A stretch of DNA of 64,000 nt from an uncultured Eubacteriales bacterium (GTDB taxonomy: Bacteria > Bacillota > Clostridia > Peptostreptococcales > Anaerovoracaceae), in NCBI GenBank assembly GCA_902778585.1, contig CACYYD010000005.1, positions 19,590-83,589 of the forward strand. The letters are read 5' to 3'. Positions 42,318-49,842 of this stretch are shown here, one piece after another (the stretch's first letter is position 1; the number at the start of each line of letters is the position of its first letter). A program made the translations under genes and the position numbers. A model generated the notes under the pieces. It was not told the DNA's origin, made no database searches, and was given only the letters and a program-made list of their open reading frames with translations.

Positions 42318-43019
42318 ATGGCAGGAAACGAGAACATAAACGAAAGATACTCCCGCACCATCAATCTTGTGGGCGAAGAAGGACTGGCAAAACTGAGATC
42401 CGCTAAGGTCCTCATAATCGGGAACGGCGGAGTCGGTTCATATGCCGCCGAGGCCATAGGCCGCTCGGGTGTCGGCAGCGTCACCCTCATGGACGGGGAC
42501 AGCGTGCAGCCGAGCAATCTGAACAGACAGCTTGTGGCTCTCACATCAACGCTCGGCAGAAATAAGGCCGAGGTGATGGCTGAGAGGATAAAGGACATCG
42601 ATCCGGACACTGAAGTCACAGCCCTGGCCAGATTCTATAAAGTGGACGATGAGCTGGACCTCACTCAGTTTGACTGGGTCGTGGACGCGATAGATGATGT
42701 CAATGCGAAGACAGCGCTCATAAAGACGGCTGTGGAGAAGGGCGTAAACATAATCTCAGCTATGGGTGCGGCAGGCAAATTCGGGACTGCATTCAAAGTC
42801 ACAGACATCTCAAAGACTTCTACATGCCCGCTTGCCAAGGTGATGCGCAAAAGGCTCAGAGACCTCGGCATAGAACATCTGCCGGTGGTATTCTCGGACG
42901 AGAAGCCGGTACCGAGAAGGGGCGACCTCGGAACGCTCAGCTATGTGCCGGGATCGGCGGGGCTCTGCCTTGCGGGATACGTGATAAGGCAGATAACAGG
43001 CTGCCCGCGTGAGGAGTAA
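42318..43019 (+). CDS. tcdA: tRNA threonylcarbamoyladenosine dehydratase (TcdA, E1-like)
   Basis: A 233-residue ThiF/E1-family protein that cyclises t6A37 in tRNA to ct6A. The opening NERYSRTINLVGEEGLAKLRSAKV is the TcdA signature; the ATP loop is GNGGVGSYAAEAIGRSGVG; DGDSVQPSNLNRQLVAL and DWVVDAIDDVNAKTALI follow. Family length is about 230-270. GAGGAAA precedes ATG 42318; the longer frame from 42276 overlaps recX. Confidence 0.88.
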   Translation: MAGNENINERYSRTINLVGEEGLAKLRSAKVLIIGNGGVGSYAAEAIGRSGVGSVTLMDGDSVQPSNLNRQLVALTSTLGRNKAEVMAERIKDIDPDTEVTALARFYKVDDELDLTQFDWVVDAIDDVNAKTALIKTAVEKGVNIISAMGAAGKFGTAFKVTDISKTSTCPLAKVMRKRLRDLGIEHLPVVFSDEKPVPRRGDLGTLSYVPGSAGLCLAGYVIRQITGCPREE

Positions 43020-43057
43020 AAAGCGCGCATTACAAGACCGCTCAGGAGGAAAAGACA

Positions 43058-43774
43058 GTGAAGATTTTTGCGATAGGTGATCCGCATCTGTCGTTTGACG
43101 AAAAAATTGACAAGCCTATGGACAAGTTCGGTCCGGGATGGGAGAACCATACCGAAAGGCTCAAAGCCAACTGGGAAAGCGTGGTCAGCGATGAAGACCT
43201 GGTGCTTATCCCGGGTGACATCTCGTGGGCCCTCAGGATCGATGAGGCCATGGCTGACTTTGAGTGGATACACGCTCTGCCGGGCACAAAGATAATCTCG
43301 AAGGGCAATCACGACCTCTGGTGGTCAAGGATACAATATCTAAATTCACTCTATGATGATATAATCTTCTTGCAGAATGACTGCCATGTGGTGGAAGGTG
43401 AAGGCATTGTCATAGCGGCATCGCGGGGCTGGCCTTATCCGGGATCGGATGAGTACACGGAGCATGACGAAAAGATATATGCAAGAGAACTGATGAGGAT
43501 GAAGATGGGTCTTGACGCCGCGAAGGCTGCAGCACCTGATTCAAGGATCATCGCGTGTCTGCACTATCCGCCTGCGGGTCCTTCGGGGAAGCCGACAGAG
43601 TTCACAAAGCTCCTCGAGGAATTCGGCGTATGGAAGTGCGTCTACGGGCACCTGCACGGGATGCCGGCATTCAACACAGGCATAAAAGGCAGCCACAGAG
43701 GCGTTGAGTACATACTCGCGTCATTCGACTACTTAGGCGGAAAGCCGAAACTGATATACGAAAGCGCTGAGTGA
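43058..43774 (+). CDS. Calcineurin-like metallophosphoesterase
   Basis: A 238-residue phosphoesterase starting at GTG 43058 with AGGAGGA at 43044-43050. Metal-binding motifs in order: IGDPHLS (D, H), PGDISW, KGNHDLWW (GNHD), LHYPP and YGHLHG. It belongs to a Firmicutes family (YkuE-like/COG1768) of unknown substrate. It overlaps a possible early start of the next gene but not the chosen one. Confidence 0.85.
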   Translation: MKIFAIGDPHLSFDEKIDKPMDKFGPGWENHTERLKANWESVVSDEDLVLIPGDISWALRIDEAMADFEWIHALPGTKIISKGNHDLWWSRIQYLNSLYDDIIFLQNDCHVVEGEGIVIAASRGWPYPGSDEYTEHDEKIYARELMRMKMGLDAAKAAAPDSRIIACLHYPPAGPSGKPTEFTKLLEEFGVWKCVYGHLHGMPAFNTGIKGSHRGVEYILASFDYLGGKPKLIYESAE

Positions 43775-43800
43775 AAGCGCAATCCGGGGGACCTAATACA

Positions 43801-44748
43801 ATGAAATATGCGTTCATAGTCAATCCTGCGTCAGGGCAGGGCAAGCACGGCGACGGTTTAATACCGCAGATAGAAGCTCTTATAAAAAGCAGCCCTGAGA
43901 AGGACATAAAGATCTATTACACAAGAGGCGAAAAAGACGCGACTGTAATAGCTGACAGAGTCGCAGCTGAAGCGGGCGAAGATGTGGTCATCTTCGCGTG
44001 CGGCGGAGACGGTACCATACAGGAGGTCGCGAACGGCATCTACGGGCATGACAATGCCATACTCGGCACTGTTCCGGCCGGCAGCGGCAACGACTTTGTA
44101 AGGGAACTCGGAAAGAAGAACCAAAACAGCAAAGACTATAAGGACCTCGTGAGATTCCTGGGCAGCAGCGACCAGAGGGTAGACCTCATAAGGCTGTCGT
44201 GGATAGAAGACGGCAAAGAGTGCAGCCGCATGATAACGAACGGCATCAACATAGGCTTTGACGGCAACACCGCGATACTCGCGCACGATCTCAAGAAGCT
44301 TCCGGGAGTGTCCTGCACGGGATCGTACATGCTGGCCGTTGCGACAAATCTGGCGAAGAAGAAGGGGCAGAGGCTCCGCATCACAGCTGACGGCAAAAAC
44401 TTCCATACCGGAAATCTTCTGCTTGCGACAGCGGCGAACGGCGGATTCTGCGGAGGCGGCGTGCAGAGCTGTCCTAATGCGGATCTTACAGACGGCCTCA
44501 TTGAGCTGCTTGCGATAAAGGACATGACAAGGCGCAGATTCGTCTCGCTCTTCCCTAAATACCAGAAGGGACAGCTCTTCCAGATAAAGGGCGTTGAGGA
44601 CTTTGCGACATACACGCAGGCAAAAAATATAATCATAGAGCCGATGCTCGGTCCTACTATGAAGTTTGTAGGCGACGGTGAGATATTTGAGACCGGCGCC
44701 GTAAGGATAGACATCGTGCCTAATGCTATAAGGGTAATGGTACTGTGA
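43801..44748 (+). CDS. Diacylglycerol kinase-family lipid kinase
   Basis: A 315-residue kinase of the DgkB/YegS group, which phosphorylates diacylglycerol or related lipids. Motifs: FIVNPASGQGK at the N-terminus, FACGGDGTIQEVANG (GGDGT nucleotide loop) and GTVPAGSGNDFVRELG; the C-terminal beta-sandwich contains VQSCPNADLTDG. ATG 43801 is chosen, with a GGGGG site about 10 bases upstream, rather than GTG 43771. Its stop overlaps the next GTG. Confidence 0.87.
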   Translation: MKYAFIVNPASGQGKHGDGLIPQIEALIKSSPEKDIKIYYTRGEKDATVIADRVAAEAGEDVVIFACGGDGTIQEVANGIYGHDNAILGTVPAGSGNDFVRELGKKNQNSKDYKDLVRFLGSSDQRVDLIRLSWIEDGKECSRMITNGINIGFDGNTAILAHDLKKLPGVSCTGSYMLAVATNLAKKKGQRLRITADGKNFHTGNLLLATAANGGFCGGGVQSCPNADLTDGLIELLAIKDMTRRRFVSLFPKYQKGQLFQIKGVEDFATYTQAKNIIIEPMLGPTMKFVGDGEIFETGAVRIDIVPNAIRVMVL

Positions 44749-46076
44749 CAGAGAGGAAAAAAGAGAAAAAGAAATTCCGCATAAACTATAAGAAAGCAGC
44801 CCGTGCACTGGCGCTGCTTCTTATTGCGCTTACATTTATCGTGTCATATATTCCGGCTTTTCTCGGATCGGGCACATCGTTTGACAGAGACCTCATAAGG
44901 CCGTACGGCAAGGTAGGGGCAAATGCTCCGAAGATCACTGCATCGGCAGCGGCTGTATATTCTCTCGACCTCGATCAGTTTGTCTATGAGAAAAATGCCG
45001 ATACGAAGATGCCTCCGTACAGCATCACAAAGATACTTACATGCTATCTGGCGCTCGAGAATCTCGATCCCGAGCAGGTCGTAACGGCATCGGCAAACGC
45101 ATGCAAGGAGCTCGAAGACGGCATGGAGCTCGAACTCGAGGTAGGCGAAAAGCATAAGGCCCTCGATCTCGTCTATGCAGCGATGCTGATGTCGGCGAAC
45201 GACGGGGCTACGGCTCTCGGCGAGGCAGTTGCCGGAAGCGAGACAGCCTTTGCCAAACTCATGAATGAGACCGTAAAGGAGTGGGGCTGCGAGAACACCC
45301 ACTTTGTGAACGCCAACGGATGGGACAATAAGTATCACTACACCACCGCGCATGACATGGCGATCATCACCAAGCACTGCCTTGAGAACGAGGTCCTCAG
45401 GGATATCTCGCTTACGAAAGAATACACCATGCCGGCTACAAAGCAGCATGACAAGCTGAAGATGGAGAATGCCTTCCTGAAGGTCACGGAAAACGACAAG
45501 GCCATGACCGGAGGCAAGACGGGCAGCTGGTCTGACACTCAGTGCACTCTCACCCTGGGATTCGCAGAGGACGGCATGCATTCCGTCATGGTGCTTCTGG
45601 GCGATACCGCGAAGGGACGCATGAAGGATCCGCGCAAGCTCATCGATGCCGCGCATGAATTCACTCCGGGCTTCATCGTGACAGACAGTGACAAGGGGGT
45701 ATGCAAGGCCTGGGTAAGGCACGCGAAAAAGCCGACCATTTCACTCGATGTCTCGGGCCTCAGATATGCATATCCGTCGACCCAGAAGGCGCGTGCAGTC
45801 AAAGTGAAGACAGACATCGACATACTTGCCGCACCGGTCAAAAAGGGCGACAGGGTAGGCAGATTCTACATATACACGGATGATGAACTCGCAGGACAGG
45901 GCTTCCTCTATGCGGGTGAGGATGCCAAAGAAGGATGGCTGCCATCGTATCTGTTCATCTCAGACAGGATGACGCTGATGGTGGGCATAGCCATCGCATT
46001 GGTGCTGCTTCTGGGCAACATCCTGGACAAAAGGAAAAGACCTGTAAGGAGGTCCGGAAAGCATTCAAGGTCCTGA
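44745..46076 (+). CDS. D-alanyl-D-alanine carboxypeptidase (DacF/PBP5-like)
   Basis: A 443-residue low-molecular-mass penicillin-binding protein starting at GTG 44745, overlapping the previous stop. An N-terminal hydrophobic helix (about 20-40) exports it. Active-site motifs: SITK (S93, K96), SAN in LMSANDGATAL, and KTG in GGKTGSWSD. A C-terminal beta domain and a last transmembrane helix (LMVGIAIALVLLLGNIL) follow, a different anchor from the amphipathic tail of PBP5. Trims the terminal D-Ala of peptidoglycan stems. Confidence 0.9.
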   Translation: MTERKKEKKKFRINYKKAARALALLLIALTFIVSYIPAFLGSGTSFDRDLIRPYGKVGANAPKITASAAAVYSLDLDQFVYEKNADTKMPPYSITKILTCYLALENLDPEQVVTASANACKELEDGMELELEVGEKHKALDLVYAAMLMSANDGATALGEAVAGSETAFAKLMNETVKEWGCENTHFVNANGWDNKYHYTTAHDMAIITKHCLENEVLRDISLTKEYTMPATKQHDKLKMENAFLKVTENDKAMTGGKTGSWSDTQCTLTLGFAEDGMHSVMVLLGDTAKGRMKDPRKLIDAAHEFTPGFIVTDSDKGVCKAWVRHAKKPTISLDVSGLRYAYPSTQKARAVKVKTDIDILAAPVKKGDRVGRFYIYTDDELAGQGFLYAGEDAKEGWLPSYLFISDRMTLMVGIAIALVLLLGNILDKRKRPVRRSGKHSRS

Positions 46077-46110
46077 GAAAAAAACCTCTTAAGATAGGAA
46101 TAATAATAAC

Positions 46111-46140
46111 TTGAACAGCCTGCGCATGTTATGGTAGAAT
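46111..46140 (+). promoter_or_regulatory. Promoter of the tRNA-Ser gene
   Basis: TTGAAC (46111-46116), 18-base spacer, TAGAAT (46135-46140), 12 bases before the mature 5' end of the tRNA. Confidence 0.7.
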
Positions 46141-46152
46141 AACATCCGCTGT

Positions 46153-46244
46153 GGAGAGATACCCAAGTGGCTGAAGGGTCTGGCTTCGAATACCAGTAGG
46201 TCGGTAGTACCGGCGCGAGGGTTCAAATCCCTCTCTCTCCGCCA
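46153..46244 (+). tRNA. tRNA-Ser (anticodon CGA)
   Basis: A 92-base class II tRNA. Acceptor GGAGAGA (46153-46159) pairs with TCTCTCC; the D arm contains CAAGTGGCTGAAGG; the anticodon loop is TTCGAAT with CGA at 46187-46189 reading UCG; a long variable arm (GTCGGTAGTACCGGC) is typical of serine; the T loop is TTCAAAT. CCA is encoded (46242-46244). The top anticodon-stem pair is a C-A mismatch. Confidence 0.95.
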
Positions 46245-46249
46245 AACAG

Positions 46250-46275
46250 GAGCCGTTCGATGAGCGGCTCTTTTT
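46250..46275 (+). terminator. Terminator after tRNA-Ser
   Basis: GAGCCG (46250-46255) pairs with CGGCTC (46265-46270), followed by T5. Confidence 0.85.
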
Positions 46276-46363
46276 CGTTGTGAAAAAATAAAAGTAGGGC
46301 TAACCTTTTATGCGCAAAAAGGGTAAACTAATAGTAAGCCAGTTTGATGGAAAGGAGATTCAA

Positions 46364-47479
46364 ATGAGTGAAACAATCAAGGTAGGAATCAACGGCTTCG
46401 GACGTATTGCGCGTATCATCATCCGCAGCCTGGAGCTGCGCGATACCGATATCGAGGTAGTCGCTGTCAATCTGCACAATGCTGATCATAAAAGAATGGC
46501 ATACCAGATAGAATACGATTCAGTATTCGGCCGCTTCATGGGAGATGTTGAGGCAACAGACGATGGTATCCGTATCAACGGCAAGGATATCCACGTATTC
46601 TCCGAGGATGATCCTGCGGATATCAACTGGGCCGCTTACGGAGCAGAATATGTTATCGAGTCCACTGGTAAATTCCTTACCAGAATGGCTGCTTCCCGCC
46701 ACTTCCTGGGCGGCGCAAAAAAAGTCATCCTGACTGCGCCGGCAAAATCAGACGATATCCCGACATTTGTAATGGGCGTGAACAACGAAGAATATGACCC
46801 GGCGACCATGTCGATCGTGTCCAATGCGAGCTGCACAACCAACTGCCTGGCACCTCTGACAAAGGTAATACACGAGGCATTCGGGATCGAAAAAGCCCTT
46901 ATGTCTACCATCCATGCTTCAACATCAAAGCAGAAGCCGGTAGACTCCAATGGAGGACGCGACTGGAGGACCGGACGTTCTGTATTCAATAATATAATCC
47001 CGTCTACGACCGGCGCAGCTAAGGCCGTCGGAAAGGTTATCCCTGAGCTGAACGGCAAGATGACCGGTATGAGCTTCCGCGTACCTTGCAATGACGTCTC
47101 TGTTGTAGACCTGACAGCTGAACTCAAGACCAAGACGACTTACGAGGAGATCTGCAAAGTCATCAAGGAGGCTTCAGAAGGTTCAATGAAGGGGATCATC
47201 GAGTATAACAACGATGAACTGGTCTCCTCCGACCTTCGCGGCAATTTCAACACCTGCATCTTTGATGAGAAAGCCGGTATCATGCTCGATGACAGCTTTG
47301 TAAAACTCATCGCCTGGTACGACAACGAGTGGGGTTATTCCAACAAGGTCATCGATCTGGTACAGCACGTTGCAAAGACCGACAGGGCGGTACTGGCTTC
47401 CGGCAAAAGCATCAAGGAGCCGCTGGTAGCTGAAGAAGTAAAAGAAGAAGCCGCTCATAAAAAGGCGCAGAAAGCTTAG
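46364..47479 (+). CDS. gap: Glyceraldehyde-3-phosphate dehydrogenase, type I
   Basis: A 371-residue NAD-dependent glycolytic enzyme. VGINGFGRIARIIIRS opens the NAD fold; the catalytic block is SNASCTTNCLAPLTKVIHE; the later DNEWGYSNKVIDLV is standard. ATG 46364 with AAAGGAG before it is chosen over the ATG at 46310. The protein is about 35 residues longer than typical because of a charged, Lys/Glu-rich C-terminal tail after AKTDRAVLASGKS. A single gene unit ending at its own terminator, not linked to pgk or tpi here. Confidence 0.93.
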   Translation: MSETIKVGINGFGRIARIIIRSLELRDTDIEVVAVNLHNADHKRMAYQIEYDSVFGRFMGDVEATDDGIRINGKDIHVFSEDDPADINWAAYGAEYVIESTGKFLTRMAASRHFLGGAKKVILTAPAKSDDIPTFVMGVNNEEYDPATMSIVSNASCTTNCLAPLTKVIHEAFGIEKALMSTIHASTSKQKPVDSNGGRDWRTGRSVFNNIIPSTTGAAKAVGKVIPELNGKMTGMSFRVPCNDVSVVDLTAELKTKTTYEEICKVIKEASEGSMKGIIEYNNDELVSSDLRGNFNTCIFDEKAGIMLDDSFVKLIAWYDNEWGYSNKVIDLVQHVAKTDRAVLASGKSIKEPLVAEEVKEEAAHKKAQKA

Positions 47480-47507
47480 TATAATATCCTTCTATAATAA
47501 ACAAAGG

Positions 47508-47543
47508 GGCTGCCGAATTTGAATAAAATGCGGCAGCCTTTTT
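47508..47543 (+). terminator. Terminator after gap
   Basis: GGCTGCCG (47508-47515) pairs perfectly with CGGCAGCC (47531-47538), followed by T5. Confidence 0.9.
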
Positions 47544-47563
47544 AACTGCTCCCTTGCAGCGCG

Positions 47564-47803
47564 ATTCCGGCCTTGCAGCATACCGCACGACCCCATTATG
47601 TGAGTGCGGGGAGCACCATTTCGGTCTTGCGACGTACCGCATGACCCCATTATGTGGGTGCGGGGAGCACCATTTCGGTCTTGCGACGTACCGCATGACC
47701 CCAATATATGGGTGCGGGGAGCACCATTTCGGTCTTGCGACATAACGCATGACCCCAATATATGGGTGCGGGGAGCACCATTTCGGCCTCGCAACATACA
47801 TCG
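47564..47803. repeat. 54-bp tandem repeat, about 4.4 copies
   Basis: The segment GCGGGGAGCACCATTTCGG starts at 47606, 47660, 47714 and 47768, an exact 54-base period. Copies two and three are almost identical; the first and last are more diverged. Each unit contains GGTGC-GGGGA-GCACC, a potential 5-bp hairpin, and ACCC/GGGT. The period is a multiple of three, so repetitive open frames appear on both strands (18-residue units), but they have no ribosome binding site and probably are not genes. The whole stretch 47480-47942 otherwise holds the gap terminator and, at 47874-47879, a TATAAT likely to be the cls -10 box. Confidence 0.9.
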
Positions 47804-47942
47804 CGCCCCCTCTGCGCGTTTATCCAATAATAAAAAAGACCTAATTCGACTATAACAGGAACGGGAAAATCCGTATAATAGAGGAAGTTTTAATTCAGAT
47901 AGGTATCAGAGGGCAGGATCAATTTAAGCAGGAAAGGCTGCT

Positions 47943-49529
47943 ATGGACATTATGGATAACAATGATAATATCGTAGCTCTGGCCAAACCGGTCAGGAAGG
48001 GAATACTGAGGCTTATATTCAGCAGGTTCTTCATCTTTGCGATCCTGCTGGTATTTCAGGTGGCGCTGCTCGTTATGGCCTACATGCAATTCAGTGAAAA
48101 GCTGCCGGCTCTTCTGAATATACAGTGGGTCTTCACCTTCATAATGATCATATATCTGTTCAACAGCAGCATGGACTCGTCCGCAAAACTTACATGGATG
48201 CTCGTGATTGCCATCATACCTATCCCGGGAGCCGTGATGCTGTGGTGGACACAGTCCAACTTTGGCCACCGCATGGAGACGGAAATGGTGCGCAAACAGA
48301 TAGACAAGACCCGCGGGATGCTTGAGCAGCCGCAAAATGTGGTCAGGGAGATAGAGCACGACGGATCGGGTACCGATGACATAAGCAAGTATCTGAACAA
48401 AACAGGATGCTTCCCTGTCTACGACAAGACTCAGGTCACATATTTCCCGCTCGGTGAAAAGAAGTTCGAGGCCATGCTGAGCGAGCTTGAGAAGGCCGAG
48501 AAATACATCTTCATGGAGTATTTCATAGTAGAAGAAGGGTATATGTGGGGACGCATACTCGATGTACTTCTCCGCAAGGCTGCGGCCGGAGTCGAGGTCC
48601 GCGTGATGTACGACGGCATGTGCGAGATGTCAACGCTCCCTGCAGGATACTTCAAACTGCTCAGATCAAAAGGGATAAAGGCCAAGGCCTTTTCGCCGAT
48701 CAAGCCGGTCGTCTCGTCGCATTACAACTACCGCGACCACAGGAAGATCCTCGTCATAGACGGCAAGGTGGCGTTCAACGGCGGAGTCAATCTTGCCGAT
48801 GAATACATAAACCGCAAAAAGAGATTCGGCCACTGGAAGGATACGGCTGTAATGCTGAAGGGACCGGCCGCGAAGAGCTTTACTCTGATGTTCCTCCAGA
48901 TGTGGAACATAGACTCAGATGCCGCAGCGGAAGATGATTACAGCAAATGGATGTCTCTTCCGGGATGCGAGGAAGAAGCAAACGGCTACGTGATGCCGTA
49001 CTGTGATTCCCCGCTGGATAAATACAAAGCCGGTGAGGCCGTATACATGGACATCCTGAACAGAGCGACGGATTACGTGCACATCATGTCACCGTATCTT
49101 ATACTCGACGGCGAACTCGAGACCGCTCTGTGTTTTGCGGCTCAGCGCGGGGTCGATGTAAAGCTGATCCTGCCGGGGATACCTGACAAGAAAGTCGCAT
49201 ACTCGCTTGCGAAGACTCATTATAAGGAGCTGCATGAGGCCGGAGTAAAGATATATGAGTACACGCCGGGCTTCGTGCATGCCAAGGTGTTCGTCAGCGA
49301 TGATATCAAAGCTGTGGTCGGCACGATCAATCTCGACTACAGGAGCCTGTATCACCACTTTGAATGTGCCACATACATGTACAGAACGGATTGTATCTCG
49401 GATATCGAAGCGGACTTTCAGGATACCCTGTCAAAGTGCAGGGAAGTCACGGATACAAGCATCAAAAATGAAAAGCTCTCATACAAGGTCGCAGGCGGGC
49501 TGGCCAAGATGATATCGCCATTGATGTAA
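47943..49529 (+). CDS. cls: Cardiolipin synthase (PLD family)
   Basis: A 528-residue membrane enzyme that joins two phosphatidylglycerols. Two N-terminal transmembrane helices (about 25-45 and 60-90) precede two phospholipase D motifs: HRKILVIDGKVAFNGG and HAKVFVSDDIKAVVGT (HxKxxxxD), each with the downstream Asn/Ser-rich strand (GGVNLADEY, GTINLDYRS). AGGAAAGG lies upstream of ATG 47943. The end of the gene abuts an AEC-transporter relic. Confidence 0.92.
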   Translation: MDIMDNNDNIVALAKPVRKGILRLIFSRFFIFAILLVFQVALLVMAYMQFSEKLPALLNIQWVFTFIMIIYLFNSSMDSSAKLTWMLVIAIIPIPGAVMLWWTQSNFGHRMETEMVRKQIDKTRGMLEQPQNVVREIEHDGSGTDDISKYLNKTGCFPVYDKTQVTYFPLGEKKFEAMLSELEKAEKYIFMEYFIVEEGYMWGRILDVLLRKAAAGVEVRVMYDGMCEMSTLPAGYFKLLRSKGIKAKAFSPIKPVVSSHYNYRDHRKILVIDGKVAFNGGVNLADEYINRKKRFGHWKDTAVMLKGPAAKSFTLMFLQMWNIDSDAAAEDDYSKWMSLPGCEEEANGYVMPYCDSPLDKYKAGEAVYMDILNRATDYVHIMSPYLILDGELETALCFAAQRGVDVKLILPGIPDKKVAYSLAKTHYKELHEAGVKIYEYTPGFVHAKVFVSDDIKAVVGTINLDYRSLYHHFECATYMYRTDCISDIEADFQDTLSKCREVTDTSIKNEKLSYKVAGGLAKMISPLM

Positions 49530-49531
49530 GG

Positions 49532-49684
49532 GGGCTCGTCATACCTGCGGTCACACTCATCGTGTTCTCGCAGCTGTATGATGCCGACTATCCGTACGCG
49601 TGTCAGGTGGTAACTATGACTGCGCTGCTTTCGATAATAACGCTTCCGCTCATGATAGTGGCTGCGGAATATATGGGGATCTGA
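49532..49684 (+). pseudogene. Relic: C-terminal end of an AEC-family (auxin efflux carrier) transporter
   Basis: In a frame different from cls and beginning at its stop codon, about 50 codons read GLVIPAVTLIVFSQLYDADY, then PYACQVVTMTALLSIITLPLMI and end at TGA 49682-49684. This alternating pattern, with the last-helix block TALLSIITLPLMIVA, is the usual C-terminus of AEC permeases. There is no start or ribosome binding site and the preceding 250 residues are missing, so it is a decayed remnant left behind cls. Confidence 0.6.
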
Positions 49685-49720
49685 CGCAGGGTATTGACGG
49701 CTGTGGTGACAGACCGGTAA

Positions 49721-49784
49721 TATAATGTTACAATAAACGAACAAAAGGGGTACGACAGCCCGGAGACGGGCTGCTGTTCCTTTT
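49721..49784 (+). promoter_or_regulatory. Candidate promoter and leader hairpin of the ABC pair
   Basis: TTGACG (49694-49699) and TATAAT (49721-49726) are 21 bases apart, longer than ideal. The leader contains CAGCCCG (49756-49762) pairing with CGGGCTG around a GAGA loop, extendable by AAAAGG (49743-49748) with CCTTTT (49779-49784). The final T run belongs to the stem, so this is more an attenuator-like or protective hairpin than a terminator. Confidence 0.4.
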
Positions 49785-49842
49785 GCACTTGAATGAAAAA
49801 AATGCGGGCGCGAAAAGACAACCATCGGAGGTTCATTTTTTT

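Noticed and set aside
47412..47801. Repetitive open frames with 18-residue units on both strands of the 54-bp repeat
   Set aside because: The period is a multiple of three, so any open frame repeats automatically; no ribosome binding site, and the frames overlap the gap terminator.
47564..47803. CRISPR array
   Set aside because: The units are contiguous 54-bp tandem copies with no unique spacers between them, and no cas genes are near.
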